From Ramlibacter sp. (GTDB lineage: Bacteria; Pseudomonadota; Gammaproteobacteria; Burkholderiales; Burkholderiaceae_C), in NCBI GenBank assembly GCA_021156245.1, contig JAJNBO010000017.1:1-13852 (forward strand): a DNA stretch of 13,852 nt, in the 5' to 3' direction. The notes beneath the pieces were generated by a model that was given only the letters and a program-made list of their open reading frames with translations, did not search any database and was not told the DNA's origin. The position numbers and the translations under genes were made by a program. Shown piece after piece: positions 1-7,591 of this stretch; positions within the stretch are counted from its first letter, which is position 1; every line of letters begins with the position of its first letter.

Positions 1-1
1 C

Positions 2-1108
2 GCCTGGCTGCGCGGCATGCACGCATGGAACGTCACCGGCCCGGCGGCCGCCGCTGCGCCGGTGGCGCTGGACGGCCGCATCCACGACCTCTGGACCACG
101 CCGCACGGCGTGATCCGCGCGGCCATGCGCAATGGCGCCACCGTGCACACGGAAGGCCCGTTGTCGGTCGTCACGTTCACGGAGCCCGGCCGCTATCGCG
201 CCACGGCCTGGATCGATCCGGCGGGGCTGGTGCAGCGCGTGGACTCCGTGATGCCGCACCCGGTGACCGGCGACACCGCAGTGAGCACCACGTACTCCGG
301 CTGGCGCGACTGGGGCGGCGGCGTGCGGTTTCCGGCGCGCATCGTGCAGACCATGGGCGGCGCGCCGGTGCTCGACCTCACCGTCACCGAAGTGGAGGTG
401 AACGGCGCATTCGCCAGCGACGTGCCCGCGAACGTCACGGCGTTTGCGGAACGCGTCGAGTCGCAGCAGGTGGCGCCCGGTGTGTGGCACCTCGCCGGCG
501 GCTCGCACAACAGCGTGCTCGTGGAGTTCTCCGACCACGTGATGCTCATCGAGAGCCCGCTGTACGACGGCCGCGCGCAGGCCGTGCTCGCCGAGGTGCG
601 GCGGCTGGCGCCTGCCAAACCCTTGCGCTACGTCGTCAATTCGCACCACCACTTCGACCACTCCGGCGGCCTGCGGGCGGCGGCCTCCACCGGTGCGACG
701 CTGGTGGTGAGCGAGCCCGCGCGCGCCTGGTTCGAACAGACTTTCTCGACGCCCAACGCGATCCGTCCGGACGCGCTGCGGCAGTCTGGGCGCCGCGCAG
801 CGGTCACCGGAGTCGACGGCCAGCGTTCGTTCACCGACGGCACGCGCACGGTCCACGTGCACTTCATCGAAGGCAGCCCGCATGCGCAGGGCTTCATGAT
901 GGCCTGGCTGCCGCGCGAAAGGCTGCTGGTGGAAGCGGACGCCTACACGCCGGGCCCGCCCAACCAGCCGCCGCCGGCCACGCCGAACGCGCTGCACGTC
1001 AACCTGGTGACGAACGTCCAGCGCCTCGGCTTCGACGTGGACCGCATCCTGCCGCTGCATGGACGGGTGGTGCCGTTTTCCGAGTTGCGGGCCGCGGCGC
1101 GCATGTAG
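2..1108 (+). CDS. MBL-fold metallo-hydrolase, 5' end outside the window
   Basis: The frame is open from base 2, so the gene probably begins upstream; the first in-window ATG is at 17 (363 aa from there). The C-terminal half is a metallo-beta-lactamase fold. Counted from that ATG, the HxHxDH zinc motif is HHHFDH at 210-215, with further likely ligands H289 (SPHAQG), D308 (EADAY) and H348 (PLHGR), so the full dinuclear-zinc set appears present. The first 140 or so residues are a beta-rich, Trp-containing region without a recognised catalytic motif. MBL proteins of this architecture are hydrolases of unknown substrate; beta-lactamase activity should not be assumed. The gene is followed by an inverted repeat at 1114-1130 that could end its transcript. 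The fold is well supported; the function is unknown. Confidence 0.85.
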   Translation, partial: AWLRGMHAWNVTGPAAAAAPVALDGRIHDLWTTPHGVIRAAMRNGATVHTEGPLSVVTFTEPGRYRATAWIDPAGLVQRVDSVMPHPVTGDTAVSTTYSGWRDWGGGVRFPARIVQTMGGAPVLDLTVTEVEVNGAFASDVPANVTAFAERVESQQVAPGVWHLAGGSHNSVLVEFSDHVMLIESPLYDGRAQAVLAEVRRLAPAKPLRYVVNSHHHFDHSGGLRAAASTGATLVVSEPARAWFEQTFSTPNAIRPDALRQSGRRAAVTGVDGQRSFTDGTRTVHVHFIEGSPHAQGFMMAWLPRERLLVEADAYTPGPPNQPPPATPNALHVNLVTNVQRLGFDVDRILPLHGRVVPFSELRAAARM

Positions 1109-1113
1109 CAGCC

Positions 1114-1130
1114 GCGGGAAACTTTCCCGC
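1114..1130. repeat. Perfect inverted repeat (8-bp arms, 1-nt centre)
   Basis: GCGGGAAA at 1114-1121 is mirrored by TTTCCCGC at 1123-1130 around a single C. It lies 5 bp after the MBL stop codon and 115 bp before the response-regulator start. As RNA it could form a hairpin ending the upstream gene, but no T-run follows. As DNA it resembles a dimeric operator. The symmetry is seen directly; its role is not known. Confidence 0.6.
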
Positions 1131-1133
1131 CCG

Positions 1134-1156
1134 CGTGTCGGATGCGGTCCTACACG
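1134..1156. repeat. Imperfect inverted repeat upstream of the response regulator
   Basis: CGTGTCGGA (1134-1142) and TCCTACACG (1148-1156) pair with one mismatch around the 5-base centre TGCGG. It sits only 3 bp after the inverted repeat at 1114-1130 and about 90 bp before the receiver gene. It could be an operator for the receiver-peptidase unit or a small dispersed intergenic repeat. No clear sigma-70 promoter was found between it and 1245. Confidence 0.5.
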
Positions 1157-1244
1157 ACCTGACGCCAACGAAGGACGGCCGGCCGCGAGATCCTGGCTTT
1201 CAATGGAGGCGCCGCGAAACGTGCGGCGCAGTACCAACAAGCAA

Positions 1245-1661
1245 ATGAAGTCATCAAGACCCAGGCTGCTGCTGGTGGAGGATCACCCGCGCATCCAGAT
1301 GCAGCTGACGGAGGCCCTAGGGAATTTGTTCGACGTCGTGGCGGTGATCCCGACCGCGGCGGAGGCCGTGGCGTGGATGGCGGGCCATCCGGGAGGCTGG
1401 GAACTCGCCGTGGTCGACATCTTCCTCAAGCGCGGCCACGGGTTCCATGTGCTGCGTGAATGTGCCGTGCGACGGCCGGACCAGGCCGTCGTCGTGCTTT
1501 CCAACTACACGCGCGAGCCCGCGCGCACCTCCGCCCTCGAGCAGGGCGCCTCCGCGGTGTTCGACAAGAGCCTGGAAATGGAAGAGTTCATCGCCTACTG
1601 CGTGGCGCGTGCGGACGTGCACGCGCGGGCGCAGTCGCGCAGCGAGCAGGTGGCGGCATGA
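1245..1661 (+). CDS. Stand-alone response-regulator receiver domain protein
   Basis: This 138-aa protein is essentially one CheY-like receiver domain with no output domain. The diagnostic residues are present: the acidic pair E12-D13 (LLVEDH), phospho-acceptor D58 (VVDIF), S86 (VVLSN) in the Thr/Ser switch position, and K108 (VFDKS). It should accept phosphate from a histidine kinase, but none is encoded here. The ATG at 1245 places the first beta strand at residue 7, the usual distance. An in-frame ATG at 1203 would add 14 residues; neither start has a good Shine-Dalgarno, so the start is uncertain. The stop overlaps the next start as ATGA (1658-1661), implying translational coupling to the zinc peptidase. 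A short tail rich in Arg, Ser and Glu follows the domain. Confidence 0.85.
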   Translation: MKSSRPRLLLVEDHPRIQMQLTEALGNLFDVVAVIPTAAEAVAWMAGHPGGWELAVVDIFLKRGHGFHVLRECAVRRPDQAVVVLSNYTREPARTSALEQGASAVFDKSLEMEEFIAYCVARADVHARAQSRSEQVAA

Positions 1662-2782
1662 AGCTGTTCCGATGCCAGGCCTGCGGCCAGTCCCTGTTCT
1701 TCGAGAACGACACCTGCCTGGGCTGCGGCAGCCGAGTCGCGTTCCTGCCCGACCTGCTCGCCGTGGCCGCCGTGGAGCAGGTGGCGGACGACGCTTCCCT
1801 GTGGCAATTGCGCCCGCGTCGCGGCCGCAAGCCCGGCCCCCGCCGCTACCGCCCCTGCCAGAACGCGGAGATCCACGGCATCTGCAACTTCGCGGTGCCG
1901 GCGCACGACCCGAACCCGCTGTGCGTGGCCTGCCGCCTCACGCGGGTGCTGCCCGACCTCTCGCAGCAGGGCAACAAGGAAAGCTGGCATGCCATCGAAG
2001 TGGCGAAGCGCCGCCTGTTCTACACGCTCGCGCAGCTCGCCCTGATCGAGGTGAATCCGCCCCCTGGGCATTCCGAAAGGCTGGTGTTCGAATTCCTGCA
2101 GGACCAGCCCGGCCAGGCGGTGCTCACGGGGCACGCGGACGGGCTGATCACCATCAACATCGCCGAGGCGGACGACGCCGAGCGTGCCCGCCGGCGGGTC
2201 CAGCTGCACGAACCCTACCGGACGCTGCTCGGGCATTTCCGCCACGAATCCGGGCACTACTACTGGGATGTCCTGATCCGCGACGGCGGCCGGGTGGAGG
2301 CGTTCACGGAGCTGTTCGGCGACGCCTCGGTCGATTACTCCGAATCGCTGAAGAAGCACTACGAGTCCGGCGGTTGCCCGGCCGGCTGGCAGGACCACCA
2401 CGTGAGCGCCTATGCGACCTGCCATCCGTGGGAAGACTGGGCCGAGACGTGGGCGCACTACCTCCACATGGTCGACCTGCTGGAGACCGCGGCCGCGTAC
2501 AACACGCGGGTCAGCGTCGAACCGGGCGTGGACGATGAGGGCGAGGACGTGATCGACCCCTTCGAGGCGCGCGGCGTCGACTTCGACGACCTCGTGCAGC
2601 AGTGGGTGCCGCTCACCCTGCTGGTGAACAGCCTGAACCGCAGCCTGGGGCAGGGAGATGCCTACCCGTTCGCGCTCTCCGAGGGGGCGCTGCGCAAGCT
2701 GCGCTTCATCCACGACGTGATCAACGAGGTGCGCCTCACCGGCCGGTTGCAGCGGCAGGATGCCGCCGCCGCGGCGGCCTGA
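1658..2782 (+). CDS. Zinc-ribbon metallopeptidase of the putative zinc-binding peptidase family
   Basis: The 374-aa product starts with a rubredoxin-like zinc ribbon: C6-x2-C9 and C20-x2-C23. A second Cys cluster (C67, C76, C89, C92) falls in a region ending CRLTRVLPDL, typical of this uncharacterised family. The catalytic core is HESGH at 196-200 followed by YYW, a HExxH zinc site with E197 as the expected general base. E263 in the stretch HPWEDWAETWAHY is a plausible third ligand. There is no signal peptide, so a cytoplasmic location is likely. The start ATG overlaps the stop of the receiver gene, and the two probably form one transcript. The family is recognised from the combined Cys pattern and HExGHYYW-like motif; the physiological substrate is unknown. 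The C-terminus is an Ala-rich tail. Confidence 0.85.
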   Translation: MKLFRCQACGQSLFFENDTCLGCGSRVAFLPDLLAVAAVEQVADDASLWQLRPRRGRKPGPRRYRPCQNAEIHGICNFAVPAHDPNPLCVACRLTRVLPDLSQQGNKESWHAIEVAKRRLFYTLAQLALIEVNPPPGHSERLVFEFLQDQPGQAVLTGHADGLITINIAEADDAERARRRVQLHEPYRTLLGHFRHESGHYYWDVLIRDGGRVEAFTELFGDASVDYSESLKKHYESGGCPAGWQDHHVSAYATCHPWEDWAETWAHYLHMVDLLETAAAYNTRVSVEPGVDDEGEDVIDPFEARGVDFDDLVQQWVPLTLLVNSLNRSLGQGDAYPFALSEGALRKLRFIHDVINEVRLTGRLQRQDAAAAAA

Positions 2783-2822
2783 CGCTGCGGGCGTCCAGGC
2801 CCCCGGAATCAGCGGCGGGCCT
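2781..2822. terminator. Possible weak bidirectional terminator between convergent genes
   Basis: Two short hairpins lie where the peptidase gene (+) and livM (-) meet. GACGC/GCGTC (2781-2785 and 2791-2795) has a 5-base loop. AGGCCC/GGGCCT (2797-2802 and 2817-2822) has a 14-base loop. Both overlap stop codons or coding ends, and neither has a clear T-tract, so this is only a suggestion from position and symmetry. Confidence 0.2.
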
Positions 2823-3834
2823 TGCGGCGGTCGCGCCAGGCGAGGATCTCGCCGACCACGCCCTTGCGGAAGGCCAGCACGCAGATGACGAAGATCACGC
2901 CGATGATCACCGTCACCCATTCGCCGACCTTGTCGGCCAGGATGTTCTGCAGGGCGATCACGATGCCGGAGCCGAGGACCGGGCCGAAGAACGTGCCCAC
3001 CCCGCCCAGCAGCGTCATCAGGATCACTTCGCCGGACATCGACCAGTGCACGTCGGTCAGCGTCGCGAACTTCATCACCAGCGTCTTGAGCGAACCCGCC
3101 AGGCCGGCGAGCGACGCGGACAGCACGAAGGCCAGCAGCTTGTAGCGGTCCACCTCGTAGCCGAGCGAAATGGCGCGCGGCTCGTTCTCCCGGATCATCT
3201 TGAGCACCTGGCCGAAAGGCGAGGTCACGACGCGCATGATGCCGAGGAAGCAGGCCAGGAAGATGGCCAGCACCAGGTAGTACATCATCGTGTCGTTGAT
3301 CAGCGGGATGACGCCGAACAGGTTGCCGCGCAACACGCCCTGCAGCCCGTCCTCGCCGCCCGTGAAGGGCGCCTGCAGGCAGAAGAAGAAGACCATCTGC
3401 GACAGCGCCAGCGTGATCATGGCGAAGTAGATGCCCTGGCGGCGGATCGCGACGAGGCCGAACACGAGCCCGAGGAGGGCCGCCACCACCACGCCGGCCA
3501 GCACGCCGAGTTCGGGCGTCCAGCCCTGCACCTTGACGAAGTATCCGGTCACGTAGGCGGCGAAGCCGAAGAAGGCGGCATGGCCGAAGGACAGCAGGCC
3601 CGTGAATCCGAGCAGCAGGTTGAAGGCGCAGGCGAACAGGGCGAAGCACAGCAGCTTCATCGCGAACACCGGGTACACGCCGATCATCGGCGCGACCAGG
3701 GCGAGCACCAGCAATGCCAGGTAGGTGACGCGCACGACGGTGCTCATGCGACCGTCATGGCGGTCCGTCGCCGCGTTCGGCGGTTGCGCGACGGGCAGGT
3801 TGTCGGCCGCGACAGTGGTGGAGGGCGAGGACAT
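2809..3834 (-). CDS. livM: Branched-chain amino acid-type ABC transporter permease LivM
   Basis: This 341-aa inner-membrane permease has many hydrophobic segments and the LivM hallmark GLLSFGHAAFFGFAAY near residue 80. The cytoplasmic coupling stretch SLGYEVDRYKLLAF follows in the middle. It pairs with LivH to form the membrane channel of the importer. The ATG at 3834 lies 1 bp after the livH stop and has AAGGAAG about 6 bp upstream. That adds a hydrophilic N-terminal tail of 29 residues before an alternative ATG at 3747, where the usual family N-terminus begins. The nearby Shine-Dalgarno favours the longer form. It is the last gene of the liv operon. Family assignment is firm; the transported ligand need not be a branched-chain amino acid. 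Confidence 0.92.
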   Translation of the reverse strand: MSSPSTTVAADNLPVAQPPNAATDRHDGRMSTVVRVTYLALLVLALVAPMIGVYPVFAMKLLCFALFACAFNLLLGFTGLLSFGHAAFFGFAAYVTGYFVKVQGWTPELGVLAGVVVAALLGLVFGLVAIRRQGIYFAMITLALSQMVFFFCLQAPFTGGEDGLQGVLRGNLFGVIPLINDTMMYYLVLAIFLACFLGIMRVVTSPFGQVLKMIRENEPRAISLGYEVDRYKLLAFVLSASLAGLAGSLKTLVMKFATLTDVHWSMSGEVILMTLLGGVGTFFGPVLGSGIVIALQNILADKVGEWVTVIIGVIFVICVLAFRKGVVGEILAWRDRRKARR

Positions 3835-3835
3835 G

Positions 3836-4720
3836 TCAGGCTTCCTTGCCGAACAGGCCGGCGGGACGCAGCATCAGCACGATGGCCATGATGACGAAGA
3901 CCACGATGTTCGAGGCCTCTGGATAGAACACGCGGGTGAAGCCTTCGATCACGCCGAGTCCGAGGCCGGTGACGACGGAACCGAGGATCGAGCCCATCCC
4001 GCCGATCACGACGACGGCGAAGACCACGATGATGAGGTTGGACCCCATCAGCGGCGTCACCTGGATGACGGGCGCGGCCAGCACGCCGGCCAGGCCGGCG
4101 AGCGCGGCGCCGGCGCCGTAGGTGAGGGTGACCATCAGCGGGACGTTCACGCCGAAGGCCTGCACGAGTTTCGCGTTCTCCGTGCCCGCGCGCAGGTACG
4201 CACCGAGGCGCGTGCGCTCGATCAGGTACCAGGTGGCCAGGCACACGGTGATGGACGCGACGACGACCCACGCCCGGTAGTTGGGCAGGATCATGAATCC
4301 GAGGTTGGTGGCGCCGGACAGCAGCTCCGGCACGTTGTACGACTGGCCCGAGACGCCGTATTGGCGGCGGAATGCGCCCTCGAGGATCAGCGCCAGGCCG
4401 AAGGTGAGGAGCAATCCGTAGAGTGGATCGAGCCCGTACAGCCGCTTGAGCATGGTGCGCTCGATGACGACACCGAGGGTGCCGACGATCAGTGGCGCGA
4501 GGATCAGCGCCCACCAGTAATTGATGCCCCAGGAGTCCAGCATGATCCATGCCGCGAACGCGCCCACCATGTAGAGCGCGCCGTGCGCGAAGTTCACCAC
4601 GTCCAGCAGCCCGAAGATGACCGCGAGGCCGAGGCTGAGCATGGCGTAGAACGCGCCGTTCACCAGCCCGAGCATCAGTTGCCCGAGGAATGCCTGGTGG
4701 GGGATGCCGAAAATCTCCAT
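3836..4720 (-). CDS. livH: Branched-chain amino acid-type ABC transporter permease LivH
   Basis: This 294-aa inner-membrane protein has the LivH signature NFAHGALYMVGAF near residue 43 and repeated hydrophobic helices through to the C-terminus (MLRPAGLFGKEA). It is the partner permease of LivM. The ATG at 4720 is preceded by GGAAAGAG about 4 bp upstream. Its Shine-Dalgarno region lies inside a small CTTTC/GAAAG inverted repeat just downstream of the GC-rich hairpin at 4744-4766. The stop is followed 1 bp later by the livM start, so the two permeases are probably translated together. The length matches the family. Confidence 0.93.
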   Translation of the reverse strand: MEIFGIPHQAFLGQLMLGLVNGAFYAMLSLGLAVIFGLLDVVNFAHGALYMVGAFAAWIMLDSWGINYWWALILAPLIVGTLGVVIERTMLKRLYGLDPLYGLLLTFGLALILEGAFRRQYGVSGQSYNVPELLSGATNLGFMILPNYRAWVVVASITVCLATWYLIERTRLGAYLRAGTENAKLVQAFGVNVPLMVTLTYGAGAALAGLAGVLAAPVIQVTPLMGSNLIIVVFAVVVIGGMGSILGSVVTGLGLGVIEGFTRVFYPEASNIVVFVIMAIVLMLRPAGLFGKEA

Positions 4721-4743
4721 GGACTCTTTCCGATCGAAAGGGG

Positions 4744-4766
4744 GGCGGCGCCCACGGGGCGCCGCC
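4744..4766 (-). terminator. GC-rich hairpin between the substrate-binding protein gene and livH
   Basis: A perfect 10-bp stem (4744-4753 with 4757-4766) closes a 3-base loop in the 62-bp gap inside the operon. Read on the - strand it is followed by a C-run and TTTC rather than a T-run. It is therefore more likely an RNA-stabilising or partially terminating element than a full intrinsic terminator. Such elements often let the binding protein be made in excess of the permeases. Confidence 0.5.
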
Positions 4767-4782
4767 GCCTGTCACGCCTTGT

Positions 4783-5982
4783 TTACTTCTTCAGCAGCGA
4801 GCACTTGGACTCGGCGACCGTGGTGAACGCCTGTTCGCCAGGCACCTTGGCCACGAGCTTGTAGTAGTCCCACGGCTTGGTGGATTCCTTGGCGCTCTTC
4901 ACCTGGAACAGGAACATGTCGTGGATCATGCGGCCGTCCGCGCGCACGCTGCCGTTCTTGTGATAGAAGTCGTTGTACTTCATCGACTTGAGTTCGGCCA
5001 TCACCTTGTCGGAGTCGGTCGTGCCGATCTTCTGCACCGCCTTCAGGTAGTTCATGGTGGCCGAGTAGTCGGCGGCCTGCAGCGAAGAAGGCATGCGCTT
5101 GAACTTCTCGAAGAAGCGCGCGGCGAACTTGCGCGACTCGTCGTCCTGGTTCCAGTACCAGCTGTCGGCCAGCTGCAGGCCTTCCGCGTTGGCGATGCCG
5201 ACGGAGTGCACGTCGTTGATGAACACCAGCAGGCCGGCGACCTTCATCGTCTTGGTGATGCCGAATTCCTTGGCGGCCTTCATCGTGTTGATGGTGTCGC
5301 CGCCGGCGTTGGCCAGCGCCAGGATGTCGGCCTTGGAGCTCTGGGCCTGCAGCAGGAAGGACGAGAAGTCCGACGCGTTCAGCGGATGGCGCACGGCGCC
5401 CACGACGGTGCCGCCGTTGGCCTTGACCACGTTGCTGGCGTCGGATTCCAGGGAGTGGCCGAAGGCGTAGTCGGCCGTCAGGAAGTACCACTTCTTGGCG
5501 CCCGCCTTCACCAGCGCGCCGCCGCCCACCTTGGCGAGGGCCACGGTGTCGTACGCGTAGTGGATGGTGTAGGGCGAGCAGTCCTCGTTCGTCAGGCGGG
5601 CCGAGCCGGCGCCGATCGAGATGTACGGGATCTTCTTCTCCTTGGCCACGCCCGCGGTCGCGAGGGCGGTGCCCGAGCTGGTGCCGCCGACCAGCATGAC
5701 CACGCCCTGGCTGTCGATCCACTCGCGCGCCTTGGAGGCGGCGACGTCGGCCTTGTTCTGGTGGTCGGCCGTCAGCACTTCGATCGGACGGTTCAGCACC
5801 TTGCCGCCGAAATCCTGCACCGCCCACTTGATGGTCTCGGCGCCGCCGGGGCCGTCGATGTCGGCGTACAGGCTGGACATGTCGGTGATGAAGCCGATGC
5901 GCACCGGGCCGGTGGCCTGGGCGAAAGCGCTGGCGGTGCCGACGCCGATGGCCAGTGCGGCCACGAGGGTCTTGAGTTTCAT
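4783..5982 (-). CDS. Periplasmic substrate-binding protein of the liv-type ABC transporter
   Basis: This 399-aa protein has a Sec signal peptide (MKLKTLVAALAIGVGTASAFA, cleavage near AFA-QA) and a type I periplasmic-binding fold, the Leu/Ile/Val-binding family. The mature protein opens with VRIGFITDMSSLYAD. The SSGTALA stretch (about residue 100) is a typical ligand-contact segment. Only two cysteines appear in the mature chain, one in NEDCSPY and one in the C-terminal ESKCSLL, and these could form a disulfide. The start at 5982 has AAGGAG 8 bp upstream. It sits third in the operon, between livF and livH. This subgroup is abundant in Burkholderiales with mostly untested ligands, so I leave the substrate open and give no livK/livJ symbol. 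Confidence 0.92.
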   Translation of the reverse strand: MKLKTLVAALAIGVGTASAFAQATGPVRIGFITDMSSLYADIDGPGGAETIKWAVQDFGGKVLNRPIEVLTADHQNKADVAASKAREWIDSQGVVMLVGGTSSGTALATAGVAKEKKIPYISIGAGSARLTNEDCSPYTIHYAYDTVALAKVGGGALVKAGAKKWYFLTADYAFGHSLESDASNVVKANGGTVVGAVRHPLNASDFSSFLLQAQSSKADILALANAGGDTINTMKAAKEFGITKTMKVAGLLVFINDVHSVGIANAEGLQLADSWYWNQDDESRKFAARFFEKFKRMPSSLQAADYSATMNYLKAVQKIGTTDSDKVMAELKSMKYNDFYHKNGSVRADGRMIHDMFLFQVKSAKESTKPWDYYKLVAKVPGEQAFTTVAESKCSLLKK

Positions 5983-6012
5983 AGCAGGGTCTCCTTCGTT
6001 GAAAACGTTCGG

Positions 6013-6720
6013 CTAGACGCCCAGGAATTCCTGGAGCATCGCCGTATTGGCGGTGAGCTCGCTCTGGGCGAACTCCTTGACGATCTTGCCGTGCTCCATC
6101 ACGTAGAAGCGGTCGGCGAGCGGGGCGGCGAAGCGGAAGTTCTGCTCCACCAGCACGATGGTGTAGCCCTTGGCCTTGAGCGTGCGGATGGTTTCGGCCA
6201 GCTTCTGCACGATCACCGGCGCGAGGCCTTCGGAGATCTCGTCGAGCAGCAGCAGGCGGGCGCCGGTGCGCAGGATGCGGGCCACGGCGAGCATCTGCTG
6301 CTCGCCACCCGACAGGCGTGTGCCCGGGCTCGAGGCGCGTTCCTTCAGGTTGGGGAACATCTCGTAGATCTCGGCCACGCTCATGCCGCCCTGGCTGATG
6401 GTGGGCGGCAGCATCAGGTTCTCTTCGGCCGTGAGGCTGGCGAAGATGCCGCGCTCTTCGGGGCAGTAGCCGACGCCCAGCCGCGCGATGCGGTGCGACG
6501 CCATCTTCACCGTCTCCTGGCCGCGGATGCGGATCGATCCCTTGCGGGTGCCGACCAGGCCCACGAGCGCGCGCATGGTCGTGGTGCGACCGGCGCCGTT
6601 GCGCCCCAGCAGCGCGACGACTTCGCCTTCGTTCACCTGCATGTTCACGCCGTGCAGCACGTGCGATTCGCCGTACCAGGCGTGCAGGTCCTCGATGCGG
6701 ATGCTTTCGCCGGCGGCCAT
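6013..6720 (-). CDS. livF: Liv-type ABC transporter ATPase LivF, with Arg in Walker A
   Basis: This 235-aa protein is a complete nucleotide-binding domain of LivF size. Visible motifs are Walker A GRNGAGRTT at 39-47, signature LSGGEQQ at 136-142, Walker B LLLLDE with D160-E161, and the H-loop region VLVEQN. The residue that should be the invariant Walker A lysine (position 45) is Arg, encoded by CGC. The rest of the protein is normal, so it reads as a functional family member rather than a decayed copy. The ATG shares its A with the last base of the livG stop (TGATG), and GGGAG lies 7 bp upstream. It energises import together with LivG. Confidence 0.93.
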   Translation of the reverse strand: MAAGESIRIEDLHAWYGESHVLHGVNMQVNEGEVVALLGRNGAGRTTTMRALVGLVGTRKGSIRIRGQETVKMASHRIARLGVGYCPEERGIFASLTAEENLMLPPTISQGGMSVAEIYEMFPNLKERASSPGTRLSGGEQQMLAVARILRTGARLLLLDEISEGLAPVIVQKLAETIRTLKAKGYTIVLVEQNFRFAAPLADRFYVMEHGKIVKEFAQSELTANTAMLQEFLGV

Positions 6721-7493
6721 CAGTGGGCTCCCTGCAATTCAGTGTCCGCGGAGCCCATGTAGGCCTCGATCACCTGCGGGTTCTTCGATACCTCGGCGTA
6801 CGGTCCGTCGGCGATGACGGCGCCCCGCTGCAGCACGGTGATGCGGTCGGCGATTGAGGAGACGACGTTCATGTTGTGCTCCACCATCAGGATGGTGCGG
6901 CCCTGCGACACCTTCTTGATCAGCTGCGTCACCCGGGACACGTCCTCGTGCCCCATGCCCTGCGTGGGCTCGTCGAGCAGCATCAGGTCCGGCTCCAGTG
7001 CCATGGTCGTGGCGAGCTCCAGCGCGCGCTTGCGGCCGTAGGGCAGGTTGACCGTCAGTTCGCCGGCGAAGTCCTGCAGGTCCACCGTGGACAGCAGTTC
7101 CATCGCACGGTCGTGCAGGTGGTACAGCGATTTCTCCGGCTTCCAGAAGTGGAAGGAGGTGCCCAGGTTGCGCTGCAGCGCCGCGCGCACGTTCTCCAGC
7201 GCGGTGAGGTGCGGGAACACGGCGGAGATCTGGAACGACCGCACGATGCCGCGGCGGGCCGTCTCCGCGGGCCGCTCGCTCGTGATGTCGACGCCCTGGT
7301 ACGCGATGGTGCCGCGCGTGGGCGGCAGGAACTTGGTCAGCAGGTTGAAGAACGTGGTCTTGCCGGCGCCATTGGGCCCGATCAGCGCGTGGATGTCACC
7401 GCGGCGGACCTTGAGGTCCACGTTGTTGACGGCGACGAAGCCCTTGAATTCCTTCGTCAGGCCCCGCGTCTCGAGGATGGTCTCGGCGGACAA
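6720..7493 (-). CDS. livG: Liv-type ABC transporter ATPase LivG, TTG start
   Basis: I chose the TTG at 7493, giving 257 aa, because AAGGAG sits 5 bp upstream and the next residues (SAETILETRGLTKEF) match the normal LivG beginning. The longer open frame to an ATG at 7577 would add 28 residues without family character and would put the Shine-Dalgarno inside the gene. Motifs from the TTG start are Walker A GPNGAGKTT at 39-47, an LPYGRKR signature region in place of LSGGQ (as in LivG-type ATPases), Walker B LMLLDEPTQGM, and the H-loop VEHNM. The C-terminal tail IEAYMG is the LivG-type ending. It is the first gene of the liv operon and overlaps livF by 1 base. Confidence 0.9.
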   Translation of the reverse strand: MSAETILETRGLTKEFKGFVAVNNVDLKVRRGDIHALIGPNGAGKTTFFNLLTKFLPPTRGTIAYQGVDITSERPAETARRGIVRSFQISAVFPHLTALENVRAALQRNLGTSFHFWKPEKSLYHLHDRAMELLSTVDLQDFAGELTVNLPYGRKRALELATTMALEPDLMLLDEPTQGMGHEDVSRVTQLIKKVSQGRTILMVEHNMNVVSSIADRITVLQRGAVIADGPYAEVSKNPQVIEAYMGSADTELQGAH

Positions 7494-7498
7494 ATGCA

Positions 7499-7504
7499 CT
7501 CCTT
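7499..7504 (-). promoter_or_regulatory. Ribosome binding site that decides the livG start
   Basis: AAGGAG on the - strand is followed by TGCAT and then TTG (7493-7491). The spacing of 5 bases is ideal for the TTG and incompatible with the upstream ATG at 7577. A GTG overlapping the motif is too close to be used. Confidence 0.75.
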
Positions 7505-7591
7505 TTGTTCTTCGTTCCTGGCACGGCACGGCGCGGGGTGTTGGCGCCCCGTCGAGGACGCCAATGGTCAGGGGCATGCTGCAGCGCAGAA

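Noticed and set aside
1595..3649. 684-codon open frame on the - strand across the peptidase gene and livM
   Set aside because: It is antisense to the peptidase and a frame-shifted shadow of livM, Arg/Pro/Gly-rich with no domain; long shadows are expected at this GC content.
4690..6762. 690-codon open frame on the + strand opposite the substrate-binding protein and livF
   Set aside because: It is His/Gly/Val/Ala-rich antisense composition with no recognisable motif, while the - strand encodes well-defined ABC components.
7494..7577. 28-residue N-terminal extension of LivG from an ATG at 7577
   Set aside because: A strong Shine-Dalgarno lies inside it, 5 bases before a TTG that gives the standard LivG N-terminus.
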